From Methylocystis parvus OBBP (GTDB lineage Bacteria; Pseudomonadota; Alphaproteobacteria; Rhizobiales; Beijerinckiaceae): a stretch of DNA of 64,000 nucleotides. Shown in pieces: positions 1 through 8,517 of the stretch (the first letter of the stretch is position 1; each line of letters begins with the position of its first letter). The stretch covers positions 1,798,001-1,862,000 of the forward strand of contig NZ_CP092968.1 of the NCBI RefSeq assembly GCF_027571405.1, given 5' to 3'. Under the pieces are notes generated by a model. That model was given only the letters and a program-made list of their open reading frames with translations, was not told where the DNA came from and ran no database searches. The position numbers and the translations under genes are program-made.

Positions 1-370
1 CCTCGATGCGCGTGATCGGACGATCGGAAAGAGGCGAGACGATGCTCGAACCGAGCAGCAATTCGAACGCCAGACTGCGAAAGCCGTCGTCGACGGCCAG
101 CGCCGCGCGCGAGTCGAGGCCAGCCGCGCGATAGACCAGAATTTGTCTATATCCGACGCCCGCCGCGATCAATTCGCCGACGCGGAGCGCTTCCAGACCG
201 TCGAAGGAGAGACTGGCGCCTTCGCTGAACGCGCCTAGAAAGCCCGAGAAGCTGGACGCGGTTTCCTCATATAGCCGTGCAAGCGCCGGCATGCGGTCGA
301 GCGCCCCCTCGCCGATGAGGACGAGCGGTTCGTCGGCGCCGGCCTCGGCTTTCTGCTCGCGCCCCGTCAT
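1..370 (-). CDS. fliM: Flagellar motor switch protein FliM, N-terminal part (runs off the window)
   Basis: About 123 codons are read from an ATG at 370 to the window edge, so the C-terminal part is missing. FliM sits in the C-ring of the flagellar motor and binds CheY-phosphate to switch rotation. The visible part has an LIGEGALDRMPALARL stretch followed by a region like the FliM middle domain (VGYRQILVYRAAGLDSRAAL, then FELLLGSSIVSPLSDRPIT). The start overlaps the motA stop by 4 bp (ATGA), so the two are probably translationally coupled. Gene order motA-fliM is normal in Hyphomicrobiales. Rhizobial FliM is divergent, so the name rests on both the weak sequence pattern and the context. Confidence 0.72.
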   Translation of the reverse strand, partial: MTGREQKAEAGADEPLVLIGEGALDRMPALARLYEETASSFSGFLGAFSEGASLSFDGLEALRVGELIAAGVGYRQILVYRAAGLDSRAALAVDDGFRSLAFELLLGSSIVSPLSDRPITRIE

Positions 371-1242
371 GCGGCCTCCGCAACGGCGACGCCGCCGTTC
401 AGCGTCTCGCTTTCCACCTCGTCGATCGTCGGACGATCATGCGCGGGGATGGATTTGCGTCCATGCTCGACCGCGACCTGCGGAAGCGCGCCGTTCATGA
501 AGGCGAGCAGCGTCTGCTTGATGATGAGAAAGACGTGACATTCCTTGGTGCGCGCGACCTTCACCTTATAGGCGAGCGGCGTCATGATGCCGTAGGAAAC
601 GAAAATTCCGGCAAATGTCCCGACCATCGCAGCCCCGATCAGCCCGCCCAGCAATTCCGGCGACTGATCGAGAGCGCCCATCGCTTTGATGACGCCGAGA
701 ACCGCTGCGACGATCCCGAGCGCCGGCAACCCGTCGCCAACCGCCGTGAGCGCTTGATAGGGCTTCAGCTTGTCGTGCTTGATGGACGCGATTTCCTCGT
801 CCATAAGATTCTCGATCTCGAACGTCTTGATGTTGCCGATAATGTAAAGGCGGCAGTAGTCGCAGATGAATGTGGTGACTTCGGCGTTCTTCAAGATATT
901 TGGAAAGGCTGCGAACAGAGGGGACTCGCCCGGCTGGTCGATATGCGTCTCGACCTCCGTGCGCGACTTGCTTCTCAACTCGCGCATGAGGACGTGCAGC
1001 AGACCAAGCATGTCGAGATAGTCTCTGCGCTTCGGCGTCTTTTCGAGCACCGCCTGCATGATGGCCTTGCCCGTGTCCTTTATGACTTTCGTTGGATTGG
1101 CGACGATGAAGGTGCCGAGCGCCGAACCCATGATGATGACGAACTCCCAGGGCTGCCACAGGACGATCAAATGACCGCCCAGCGCCGCGAAGCCGCCCAG
1201 CATGCAGCCCATGGTCACGACGAGACCGATGACGAAGCTCAT
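367..1242 (-). CDS. motA: Flagellar motor stator protein MotA
   Basis: A 291-residue inner-membrane stator subunit that, with MotB, conducts protons and pushes on the rotor. Four membrane segments are visible: about 1-22, 31-50, 169-190 and 198-222. The cytoplasmic loop has Arg90 and Glu98 in RELRSKSRTEVE, the charged residues that contact FliG in the E. coli protein. Pro173 (DGLPALGIVAAVLG) and Pro222 (GIMTPLAY) match the essential prolines, even in number. The length is normal for the family. It is preceded by a 74-bp gap after the transglycosylase gene and is followed by fliM with a 4-bp overlap. A purine-rich stretch (AAGAGAA) precedes the ATG. Confidence 0.96.
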   Translation of the reverse strand: MSFVIGLVVTMGCMLGGFAALGGHLIVLWQPWEFVIIMGSALGTFIVANPTKVIKDTGKAIMQAVLEKTPKRRDYLDMLGLLHVLMRELRSKSRTEVETHIDQPGESPLFAAFPNILKNAEVTTFICDYCRLYIIGNIKTFEIENLMDEEIASIKHDKLKPYQALTAVGDGLPALGIVAAVLGVIKAMGALDQSPELLGGLIGAAMVGTFAGIFVSYGIMTPLAYKVKVARTKECHVFLIIKQTLLAFMNGALPQVAVEHGRKSIPAHDRPTIDEVESETLNGGVAVAEAA

Positions 1243-1316
1243 TTCATCATTCTCTTTCTTGTCTCAAGACAAGCTCTGGATAAGTTATGGGACTTACCCG
1301 AGGCTGATGAGGCCCG

Positions 1317-1886
1317 TCATTCGCGGCAAAAGGACAAGGCCTCCCGCGTCCACGCGCCGAAGCCGCTCGCAACCATGTTTCTCACGACGGCGCAGACATA
1401 GCGTCGCTGCGCCGGCGCATTGCCGGGGCCGGCGTGGTATCGCGCGACGGCGGCCGTCCAGCTTCCTTCGCTGCGCTTCAGATTCGTCAGGAAGCGCGCC
1501 GCATAATCGACATTGCGCGTCGGATCGAACATGTCCTCCACGGAAGCGAATTGCTTCCCGTGATAGCGGTAATTGACCTGCATGCAACCGATGTCGACGA
1601 GTCGCTCGCCACGCCTCCGCGCGGCGTGGAAAGTTGCGAGCGCCTCTTCGAGCGTGGCGTTGAAAGCCGGGCGTCCGTGAATATTCATCGCATAGGCCTT
1701 GAGCGCGCCGCGCTGCCCGGTTTCAGTGAGCGCGACGGCGTAGAGCACCGCAATCGGCACGGCGTTTTCGCGCGCCGCGCGGATCATCTCCGCTTCGCAG
1801 AGATTCTCCCCGGCGCTAGCGACGCTACAATACGAGGCCGGGAGGGATGCAAGAAGGAGAAGCCGCCTCGCGCGGCCGCCTCGCAT
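1317..1886 (-). CDS. Secreted lytic transglycosylase (SLT domain) of the flagellar operon
   Basis: A 189-residue protein with an N-terminal signal peptide (MRGGRARR, then LLLLASLPASYCSVASA) and an SLT-type domain. The probable catalytic Glu is in VALTETGQRG; IGCMQVNYRYHG and AVARYHAGPGNA match later SLT motifs. It should cleave peptidoglycan in the periplasm, plausibly making room for the flagellar rod or stator. I chose the ATG at 1886 because GGGAAGGGGG precedes it and the signal peptide begins there; an ATG at 1931 in the same frame is possible. Either way the start lies inside fliK, with 62 bp of overlap for the 1886 start. The position after motB-motC-fliK matches the rhizobial operon layout, where a transglycosylase ORF follows. 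Confidence 0.85.
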   Translation of the reverse strand: MRGGRARRLLLLASLPASYCSVASAGENLCEAEMIRAARENAVPIAVLYAVALTETGQRGALKAYAMNIHGRPAFNATLEEALATFHAARRRGERLVDIGCMQVNYRYHGKQFASVEDMFDPTRNVDYAARFLTNLKRSEGSWTAAVARYHAGPGNAPAQRRYVCAVVRNMVASGFGAWTREALSFCRE

Positions 1887-2949
1887 TCCGGCCCCCTTCC
1901 CGTCTTTCCTGCTGGCTCGATCGACCGTCATGCGCAAAGCCTCGTTCGAAATTTCCGGTATGTTGCGGCGTTCGATCAGCCGCAACGACAGTCTGCGGCT
2001 CCTGTGCGATCGCGCGAATTTCGCAGGAGTCGAGGATCAACCCCTTGTCGCCGATCGCCGTCGAGAGAGCCTCCCGCGCCCGCAGCAGAGCAGGCGCGAC
2101 ATCGGATTGCGCGTCCAGTCGAATCTCGACGCGTGAATGCGCGATCTTCATCCGCACGGAGACGACGCCGAGGGATTCGGGCTCGAGCGAGAATCTCAGG
2201 ATTTTGACTGTTTCTCTCGGATGCACCGCATCATGGGTCGAATCGCGCGCCATCGCGACGCGCTCAGAATTTACGAGCGATGCATTGTCCGTAAGCGAAT
2301 GCGCGATCGCCAGGGGAATATGAACGCTAAGATCATCGACGTGAAACGTCATCGATTCACTCGGTACGGCCGGCATGTCAGCTTTGATCGCCTGCGGCGA
2401 CTCGTCTCGCGGTCGGATCGTGCGCTCGAACGCCATCGGAATTTTATGCGCCCCGCCGGGGTCGAAGGACGAAGGCGAGCGCGGCGCAACCGGCTCGGCC
2501 GCGTCGGTTCGCCGGCGCGCTATCAGCAGGCTTTCTTCATCCGCGAGCGCGCCACTCAGCGCGGGCCGATCTTGCGGGGGAAGCATTTGCGCGTCGCGGG
2601 CGGCCAGCCCCTCCGGCTCGGCTGTTTGCGGCTGAATGGCGACGCGTCCCGCCGCGACCGTCGCCGCATCTCCATATTTCTCCTGAGTTGACGCAGGCGC
2701 ATTCATTTGCGCCGGATTGGGAATTGCAGCCTGATAAGGGAAAAAGGCCGGCGAAAGCGCTGCCTCAATTCCGCGCGTGGAAGTGGCGGGCGCTTGAGGC
2801 GGCGCGTCGATTGCGCCATTCACGCTGCAGAAAATTCGCTCGAATTCATCGGCGTCCCTGCCGCCTGTCTTGTCGACAGTCTTGTTGGCGGCGGCGTCCT
2901 CGCGCCGCAGCCTCACCGGATTGTCCAGCGCTTCGCCTAGTGCGATCAT
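1825..2949 (-). CDS. fliK: Flagellar hook-length control protein FliK (rhizobial MotD type)
   Basis: A 374-residue protein. FliK is a secreted ruler that sets hook length and switches export specificity. The first 220 residues are low-complexity and rich in Pro and Ala, as expected. The C-terminal part (about 240-320) has the hook-length-control signature: LRFSLEPESLGVVSVRMKI, then VEIRLDAQSDVAPALLRA and ALSTAIGDKGLILDSCEI. The start overlaps the motC stop by 4 bp, and the 3' end overlaps the transglycosylase gene. In Sinorhizobium the equivalent gene was first called motD. Family assignment is firm for the C-terminal domain; the N-terminal half has little conservation in any FliK. Confidence 0.85.
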   Translation of the reverse strand: MIALGEALDNPVRLRREDAAANKTVDKTGGRDADEFERIFCSVNGAIDAPPQAPATSTRGIEAALSPAFFPYQAAIPNPAQMNAPASTQEKYGDAATVAAGRVAIQPQTAEPEGLAARDAQMLPPQDRPALSGALADEESLLIARRRTDAAEPVAPRSPSSFDPGGAHKIPMAFERTIRPRDESPQAIKADMPAVPSESMTFHVDDLSVHIPLAIAHSLTDNASLVNSERVAMARDSTHDAVHPRETVKILRFSLEPESLGVVSVRMKIAHSRVEIRLDAQSDVAPALLRAREALSTAIGDKGLILDSCEIRAIAQEPQTVVAADRTPQHTGNFERGFAHDGRSSQQERREGGRNARRPREAASPSCIPPGLVL

Positions 2950-4064
2950 TTGCCATCAGCCCTTTTCAAGAGTTCATCCGTCCGCGCGAGCGCTTCGCGT
3001 ATCGCCGTCGCCATCTCGCTCTTTTCCCCGGCGTCGGAGCCGCCGACCGGCGCTTTCTTCTCGATCGGGCGCGCAAGCTTTTCTCCGACGCTCGCGACGA
3101 GCTGAACAAGTTGGACGTCTTCAGTCGGCAAGCCCTTCGTTTCAATGTCCCGCAGCGCCGCCACGCTTCTCTTTTCTTCCAAAACGGACAAAGCCGAGCG
3201 ATAGATTTCGACGCGTCGCTTCGCGCGATCGTCCAGATCGCCTCTTTCAGCCGTCTCCACCGCCTTTCCGGCATCCGGGAATTTTCCCGCCAGCAAAGCC
3301 CGGCGCGCCAAAGCAAGGTAAGCGGCGGTTCGATCAGGCGCGGGCGCTTTGTCCAGAACGAGAGAAAAGCGCGAAGCGAAGAGAGAAGAGACGGAGGCGC
3401 CGCGCGCCATGTTGGGAAGCAGACCCCAGAACTGGCGCGCAAAGGGCGAAGACGCATAAATTGCGGCGTAACGCACTGCGAGAAGTCCCAGCTTATCGCT
3501 CTCGCGCACAGGATCGAGGATGGAGATTTCACGTCTCAACGCCGCCTCTTCCACGAGCGAGCCGGGCAGGAGAAGACGCGCGAGATCGAGAAGGGCGATC
3601 GCCCGGCCATTGTCCGATCCTATGAGGCCGCCAGCCTGCACAAGCGCGAGATGACCGCCAAGACCGGCGGGATATCGCCTCGGATCGAATTGAAGCAGCG
3701 TTTGCAACGCGCCAGCATCGCCCTCCGCATATCGCAGGCTGACGTCAAGAAGAGGCGCGAGAATTTCATTCGCGCGCTTCGCCTCAAATATCGCGCGCAA
3801 ACCGCCGGCGCCGCCGCCGCATAGAAGATAGATGACCGCGGAACGCGCATCTCGTTCCTCCCGGAGGAAATCCGGCTCAGCGGCGAAAGTCGCTTTCTCG
3901 ATGCGGTCGAACTGTCGCGCGGCTTCGTCTCGCGCCGCGATATCGCCCATCGCCATTCGATTTTGCAGGGCGTTGAGGTCGCGGACCATCTCAGCCAGCG
4001 GCCGCGCATGCGCCTCGGCGCCGACAATTGAAAAGAACAGTAACAGCCATGCGCCTGTTCTCAT
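2946..4064 (-). CDS. motC: Periplasmic motility protein MotC
   Basis: A 372-residue secreted protein. In rhizobia MotC is a periplasmic partner of MotB needed for stator function. The start at 4064 is chosen because it gives a clean signal peptide (MRTGAWLLLFFSIVGAEAHA) and a 4-bp ATGA overlap with the motB stop; the in-frame upstream extension lacks these. After the signal comes RPLAEMVRDLNALQNRMA, then a largely helical repeat-like body. The gene is found almost only in Hyphomicrobiales, so it is a useful taxonomic marker here. It overlaps fliK by 4 bp. Confidence 0.9.
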   Translation of the reverse strand: MRTGAWLLLFFSIVGAEAHARPLAEMVRDLNALQNRMAMGDIAARDEAARQFDRIEKATFAAEPDFLREERDARSAVIYLLCGGGAGGLRAIFEAKRANEILAPLLDVSLRYAEGDAGALQTLLQFDPRRYPAGLGGHLALVQAGGLIGSDNGRAIALLDLARLLLPGSLVEEAALRREISILDPVRESDKLGLLAVRYAAIYASSPFARQFWGLLPNMARGASVSSLFASRFSLVLDKAPAPDRTAAYLALARRALLAGKFPDAGKAVETAERGDLDDRAKRRVEIYRSALSVLEEKRSVAALRDIETKGLPTEDVQLVQLVASVGEKLARPIEKKAPVGGSDAGEKSEMATAIREALARTDELLKRADGK

Positions 4065-4990
4065 GGCTGCGCGCCACGCAACAGGATTTCGATGCGGCGA
4101 TTGGCGGGCGCGAGCGGATCCTTTGCGATTTTGAGGCGACGGTCGGCGTAGCCGACGATCTTTCCGATACGCTGCGCCGGCAAGCCGCCGCGTATGAGCA
4201 TATAGTTCACGACCGTCGCGCGATCGCTCGATAGCCGCCAATTGTCGTAGCTCCTCCCGGAATAGGACCGGCCGTCCGTATGCCCTCTCAGTTCGACGTC
4301 GCCGCGGCGTTCCGTGAGTATTTTGCCGATCTGACCTATGATGCGCACGAGTTGCGGCTTCGGCTCGATCGAGCCGATTGCGAACATCGAAAAATTGGCG
4401 TCGTCGGTCAGACTGATCAAAAGCCCTTCCTCGCTCTGCTTGACTTCGACCTTCGGCGCGCGCGCCTCCTGCGCGGCGACACGCTCGATTTCCGCCTGCA
4501 GCGCGGCTGCGGTCTTTGCGTTCTCGGCGGCGGCGGCGGCGGCGGGCGGCGGCGGCGCACCGCGGGGGGCGCGATCGAAAGGGTCTCGGGCGGCGTTCTG
4601 GGGAGGCGGCGGCGTGTGATCCAGCTTTGCGATTTCGTCGAGCGTCTCCAGCGGTTGGCTGTGCAGCGCGGCCTCTTTATCCTTTAGTTTCTCCGGCGGC
4701 GGAGATTGGACATTTTCCTGCGGCTGCGCGGTTTTTCCTTCGTCCTGTCGCGTCGGATCCCGAAGCCCCTTATCGGACGTTGTCGCGTCGACGAGCTGAG
4801 TTGGATTGAAATATTGAACGATCGCGGCTTTCGTTTCCTTGGAGGATGAATTGATGAGCCACATCACCAGGAAGAAGGCCATCATCGCGGTCATGAAATC
4901 GGCGAAGGCCAGCTTCCATACGCCGCCATGATGCTCTTCTTCATCCACGCCGCGCTTGCGCCGGACGATGGTCTGCGTTTTGTCGTTCAT
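4061..4990 (-). CDS. motB: Flagellar motor stator protein MotB
   Basis: A 309-residue stator subunit that anchors the motor to peptidoglycan. A single membrane helix (about 26-46) carries Asp31 in AFADFMTAMMAFFLVMW, the proton-accepting residue equivalent to E. coli Asp32. A long Pro/Ala-rich linker (about 80-165) leads to an OmpA-like peptidoglycan-binding domain with LRGHTDGRSYSG and NWRLSSDRA. The start at 4990 is chosen by homology (MNDKTQTIVRRKR) and by its 4-bp overlap with the fliH-like stop. The linker is longer and more Pro-rich than in enteric MotB, as is common in rhizobia. Confidence 0.96.
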   Translation of the reverse strand: MNDKTQTIVRRKRGVDEEEHHGGVWKLAFADFMTAMMAFFLVMWLINSSSKETKAAIVQYFNPTQLVDATTSDKGLRDPTRQDEGKTAQPQENVQSPPPEKLKDKEAALHSQPLETLDEIAKLDHTPPPPQNAARDPFDRAPRGAPPPPAAAAAAENAKTAAALQAEIERVAAQEARAPKVEVKQSEEGLLISLTDDANFSMFAIGSIEPKPQLVRIIGQIGKILTERRGDVELRGHTDGRSYSGRSYDNWRLSSDRATVVNYMLIRGGLPAQRIGKIVGYADRRLKIAKDPLAPANRRIEILLRGAQP

Positions 4991-5601
4991 GATGCGTCCC
5001 GCGCCGCTTGTTGCAATCGGCGCATCCATGCGCGCAGCCGCGTCTCGATCCTCGCCTTCGAAAGATCGACGCTGACATCCACGGAAGCGTCCGGGGAAAG
5101 CTCGACGGCGATGCTCTCGGCTTCGAAAACCGCGCCAACTTTTTCGATGAGATCGACAGGTCCGGCCAGTTTGATGAGCGGCGCCTTTTCCTCCGCAATA
5201 ACTTGACGGATTGCGCATACAAGTTCGTCGAGCGCCCTATCCGCGACAGAGCGCGTCAAGAAGGGCGTGAAAATTCGAGCCAAATCGGCGCGAAGCGCCA
5301 CGAGGCCCGTCTCCAGTCCCTGCGCGAGCCGCGCGCCGAGCGCCGCCGCCTCTTCACGCGCCCATGTCTCGCGCGCGTGACGAAGCGCCTCCTCATGCGC
5401 CTCTCTCTCGGAAGCGAGACGCGAGGCAAGCTCCGACTGCAGCGCTCGACGCATGTCCTCGACGTCGATCGCTGGAGCGGACGGCGCGGCCTCTGGCGCA
5501 GGCGCGTCCGGCCCTGCATCCGGTTCGGCGGATAATGGCGACGCCGGCGGCTCGACTGGATCGAAACATTGCAGATAAGCGGCGATGTTGTGGATCGTCA
5601 T
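4987..5601 (-). CDS. FliH-like flagellar export/assembly protein (probable)
   Basis: A 204-residue protein between fliF and motB. The N-terminus is Pro/Ala-rich. About residues 70-120 form a charged helix with many Glu and Ala residues (RLASEREAHEEALRHARE), followed by a C-terminal domain ending in VDLSKARIETRLRAW. This architecture resembles FliH, the negative regulator of the FliI export ATPase, including the RIET motif near the C-terminus. The ATG at 5601 starts 8 bp after the fliF stop. Another ATG at 5625 would overlap fliF by 16 bp. Conservation is low, so the call rests on architecture and position. Confidence 0.6.
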   Translation of the reverse strand: MTIHNIAAYLQCFDPVEPPASPLSAEPDAGPDAPAPEAAPSAPAIDVEDMRRALQSELASRLASEREAHEEALRHARETWAREEAAALGARLAQGLETGLVALRADLARIFTPFLTRSVADRALDELVCAIRQVIAEEKAPLIKLAGPVDLIEKVGAVFEAESIAVELSPDASVDVSVDLSKARIETRLRAWMRRLQQAARDAS

Positions 5602-5609
5602 GGCGTGTC

Positions 5610-7253
5610 TCAGGACCGCATCCATTGCTTCATGACGGCCGCGGCCTGCGCGTCGTCTTTTTCGATCAGCTGTTCGAGCCGACGACGCGCGCCGTCTCTC
5701 TTGGCGGCGACGGCGTCCGCCAGGAGATTGGGACTCGAATTGGCGAGAAGCGGCATCGTTTCATGTGCGTTCGAGCCGATGGCCAATGGCGGCGCCTGCG
5801 CGAGGAGCGGCGGCGGCTCCAATCTCGCCGGGGCGTCCTGGGCGAGAAGCGCGCGGCGCGCCGGCGCCAGACCGAAAATGACGACAAGCGCGGCGATGCC
5901 AATGGCGGTGAGCGCATTCAGGAACGCGCCCAGATGGCTGCCCAGCATCGCAATGAGTCCGGGACTTTCGACCGGGCTAATCTCATGTTCGTTGAACATG
6001 AAATCGACTGCGGTGACTTTCAGCGTGTCGCCGCGCTCCTTTTTCAGTCCGGCGGCGGAGAAGACAAGCTGTTCGATCTCCTTCAGCCGGGCGTCGACGA
6101 TCTCCGGCTTCGGCGCATCCTTGCCGGACTCGGCGAAGGCCGACTTGTTCACGAGCACAGCGACGGAGAGATGCTCGACATTATAGCCGCCGCTGACCGT
6201 CGTCACGGTTTTCGACGAGAGCTCGAAATTGGTGAGCTCTTCGCTTTTCTTGCTCTCGTCGGTCGACTGCTTGCCGTCGGCGGGCGCGGGATTCGTCTGG
6301 GGGATGTTTCGTTCGACGCTCGTCGCTTGCGCGCCGCTCGCATTCTGCGACTGCGCGCTTTCCTTGACCGTTCGCACAGACCGCTCGACGCGCGAATCCG
6401 GATCGAAGATCGTCTCGTTGATCTGCCTGCGATCGGTATTGATCCGCGCGCGCACGCTGACCTGGAAATTCTGCAGGCGCAGATAGGGCGTCAGCGTGCG
6501 GCGAATATTGTCCTGTATGTCGCGCGCAACGTTCTTTTCGAGCGTCAAGGTTTTCACTGGCGCGGCGTCGGCGGCTTCGCCGTCCGATGAAGAGAGGATC
6601 ATGCCGTCCGTGTTGAGCACCGTCACCTGATCGACCGTCATTCCGGGCAGAGAAGATGCGACGAGATGGCGAATGGCCTGCGCGGCGCTGGAATCGTCGG
6701 GACCGTCCGTTCGGATGGTGACGGAGGCGGATGGCGGCTGCCTGGCTCTGCGGAACGAGCCCTCATCCGGCATGACGATATGAACGCGCGCCGCTTTCAC
6801 CCCGCGAATGAGCTGGATGGTGCGCGCAAGCTCTCCCTCCAGCGCGCGCACGCGCGTCACTTCCTGCATGAAGGAAGTGAGGCCGAGCGCGCCAACCTTG
6901 TCGAACAGCTCGTAGCCGGCATTGGCGCTTTGCGGCAATCCGCGCTCGGCAAGCAGCATGCGCGCCGGCGCGGTTTGTCCGTAAGGCACGGAAACGGCGT
7001 TGCCCTCGGGATTGACGTCAAAGGAAATTCCCGAGGATTTGAGCGCGGCGCCGATGCGGCTGACATCCTCTCGGTCGAGGCCGGCGTAAAGCGTCTCGAA
7101 ATTGGGACGCGAAAGATAATAGGCGGCGACGGAGACGAGGCCGACGACCAGCGCGAAAATCAGGCCGAGCGCCATGAGTTTGCGGGCGCCGAGCGCCTTG
7201 AGATTGTCGAGGAGGAGCGTGAGTCGATCCATGAGTCGCAGCGAAAGCTCCAT
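5610..7253 (-). CDS. fliF: Flagellar MS-ring protein FliF
   Basis: A 547-residue membrane protein that builds the MS ring, the base of the flagellar rotor and export gate. It has two membrane segments (about 27-48 and 440-460) bracketing a periplasmic region. Conserved stretches include NFETLYAGLDREDVSRI, RMLLAERGLPQSANAGYELFD, EGELARTIQLIRGVKAARVH and VYLRLQ-like sequence before VRARINTD. The start shown gives MELSLRLMDRL; an internal ATG seven codons later (7232) is equally possible, and neither has a strong ribosome site. A CtrA-type box lies about 70-85 bp upstream. In Caulobacter fliF is a direct CtrA target. Confidence 0.96.
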   Translation of the reverse strand: MELSLRLMDRLTLLLDNLKALGARKLMALGLIFALVVGLVSVAAYYLSRPNFETLYAGLDREDVSRIGAALKSSGISFDVNPEGNAVSVPYGQTAPARMLLAERGLPQSANAGYELFDKVGALGLTSFMQEVTRVRALEGELARTIQLIRGVKAARVHIVMPDEGSFRRARQPPSASVTIRTDGPDDSSAAQAIRHLVASSLPGMTVDQVTVLNTDGMILSSSDGEAADAAPVKTLTLEKNVARDIQDNIRRTLTPYLRLQNFQVSVRARINTDRRQINETIFDPDSRVERSVRTVKESAQSQNASGAQATSVERNIPQTNPAPADGKQSTDESKKSEELTNFELSSKTVTTVSGGYNVEHLSVAVLVNKSAFAESGKDAPKPEIVDARLKEIEQLVFSAAGLKKERGDTLKVTAVDFMFNEHEISPVESPGLIAMLGSHLGAFLNALTAIGIAALVVIFGLAPARRALLAQDAPARLEPPPLLAQAPPLAIGSNAHETMPLLANSSPNLLADAVAAKRDGARRRLEQLIEKDDAQAAAVMKQWMRS

Positions 7254-7323
7254 GAGAACTTTCGATCGACATTCGCCGCATTGGCTTGTGCGAACGTTGC
7301 GCGCCGCGGCTTCAAATCATTTC

Positions 7324-7338
7324 TTAACAAATGGTTAA
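7324..7338 (-). promoter_or_regulatory. CtrA-type box upstream of fliF
   Basis: Read on the minus strand this is TTAACCATTTGTTAA, i.e. TTAA-N7-TTAA. It includes the TTAACCAT half-site favoured by the alphaproteobacterial cell-cycle regulator CtrA. It lies 71-85 bp before the fliF start and past the flagellin terminator, where a CtrA-activated promoter would be expected. Confidence 0.65.
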
Positions 7339-7355
7339 TACGGCGTCGGCGACAA

Positions 7356-7383
7356 GGGGCCGCGCCGTCGCTGGCGCGGCCCC
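7356..7383 (-). terminator. Hairpin terminator of the flagellin gene
   Basis: A perfect 11-bp stem (GGGGCCGCGCC / GGCGCGGCCCC) with a 6-nt loop lies 27 bp after the flagellin stop. Only a weak T-rich stretch (TTGT) follows on the minus strand, so it may slow rather than fully stop transcription into fliF. Confidence 0.65.
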
Positions 7384-7410
7384 GGAGATTTGAAAAAGTT
7401 GACCGCTCTC

Positions 7411-8301
7411 TTACTGGAAAAGCTTCAGGATCATCTGCGCGTTCTGGTTCGCGATGGCGAGCGACTGCACGCCAAGCTGCTGCTGCGTCTGGAGCGCCTG
7501 CAAGCGCGTCGACGCTTCGTTCATATCGGCGTCGACGAGGGAAGAGACGCCGTTGGTGAGCGCATCCTTCATCGTCTTGATGAAGTCGTTCTGCTGCTTG
7601 ACGCGCATTTGAGTGGCGCCGATGTTTGAGGCGTAGTCGGTGAGATCAGCGATCGCCTTGTCGGCGTTCGACAATGTGTCGGCGATGACTGTCGCTCCAA
7701 GATCGGCGGCGGTCAGCGCGGTCAAATCCGACAGAGCCGCGGAGCCCGTGGCCTTGGCGCCCTGAAGGATGCTGGTCGTGCTGCCGGTCTTGAAAAGCGT
7801 CTTGGTGGTCAGATCGATCGTGTCGACTTTCGAGGCGGCGGCGCCGTTCTTGTCGGTATAGGACGCGATAAAGCTCAGCGTGCCCGCGCCCGACCCGTCG
7901 ACGGCGTTGATGTTGGTGAGCGTCGCGGAAGAGACGATGCTCTTCAGCTGCTCGCCGAGCGCCGCGAGATTGGTGGCGATCTTCGCCTGATCGGCGCCGG
8001 GCTGCTGAGCCAGCGTCACCGCGTCCTTGATCGAATTCACCACCGTAATGGCGCTTTGCACCGCGCCCGCGGCAACGTTGAGAATCGCGTCGGCGCCGGA
8101 AAGCGAGTCGCTGATCGTCGACAGAACGCCCTTGTCCGACTTCATCGTTTCCGCGATCGACCAGGTCGAGGCGTTGTCGGCGGCGCTCGAGATCTTGAGG
8201 CCGGTCGAGATTTCCTTTTGCGTCGTGTTGAGCGCGGACTGCGTCATGCGCAGCGACTGTAGGGCGGTGATGGCGGAGGGGTTTACAAGAATGCTAGACA
8301 T
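7411..8301 (-). CDS. Flagellin (filament subunit)
   Basis: A 296-residue flagellin. The N-terminal D0/D1 part is typical (SILVNPSAITALQSLR, LNTTQKEISTGLKISSAADN, STWSIAETMKSDKGVL), and the C-terminal D0/D1 helices end in MNEASTRLQALQTQQQLG and SLAIANQNAQMILKLFQ. The variable middle is short. The protein is secreted through the flagellar export gate and polymerises into the filament. It stands alone ahead of fliF with its own terminator. The 5' untranslated region holds small GC-rich stem-loops, and a CtrA-type box lies about 190 bp upstream. Only one flagellin copy is in this window. Confidence 0.97.
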   Translation of the reverse strand: MSSILVNPSAITALQSLRMTQSALNTTQKEISTGLKISSAADNASTWSIAETMKSDKGVLSTISDSLSGADAILNVAAGAVQSAITVVNSIKDAVTLAQQPGADQAKIATNLAALGEQLKSIVSSATLTNINAVDGSGAGTLSFIASYTDKNGAAASKVDTIDLTTKTLFKTGSTTSILQGAKATGSAALSDLTALTAADLGATVIADTLSNADKAIADLTDYASNIGATQMRVKQQNDFIKTMKDALTNGVSSLVDADMNEASTRLQALQTQQQLGVQSLAIANQNAQMILKLFQ

Positions 8302-8493
8302 GTTTCGTCGATCCCTTGAGAACTGAGAACTATAAGGGACATACCGGTGTTGCGCCGGTTCGACGGATATGGCGTCATGCCGCGGGCTTTGGCCCGTCCG
8401 AAGCTATCGTCGACCGCGCCGTTGGCTTCAATTGATCGACGGCCCAACCTTACACGAAGGCAGGTTGACGTATCGGACTTTGACAAAACGCGT

Positions 8494-8508
8494 TTAATGA
8501 AGCGTTAA
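8494..8508 (-). promoter_or_regulatory. CtrA-type box upstream of flagellin
   Basis: TTAA-N7-TTAA (TTAACGCTTCATTAA on the minus strand). It sits in the 216-bp gap between the YchJ-family gene and flagellin, 193-207 bp before the flagellin ATG. It is weaker than the fliF site because the TTAACCAT half is absent. It is the second such box beside a flagellar gene in this window. Confidence 0.5.
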
Positions 8509-8517
8509 GCCCGCGCG

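Noticed and set aside
8283..8486. 67-codon minus-strand frame ahead of flagellin
   Set aside because: It overlaps the flagellin start, has no ribosome site and resembles no protein; the segment is better explained as the flagellin leader.
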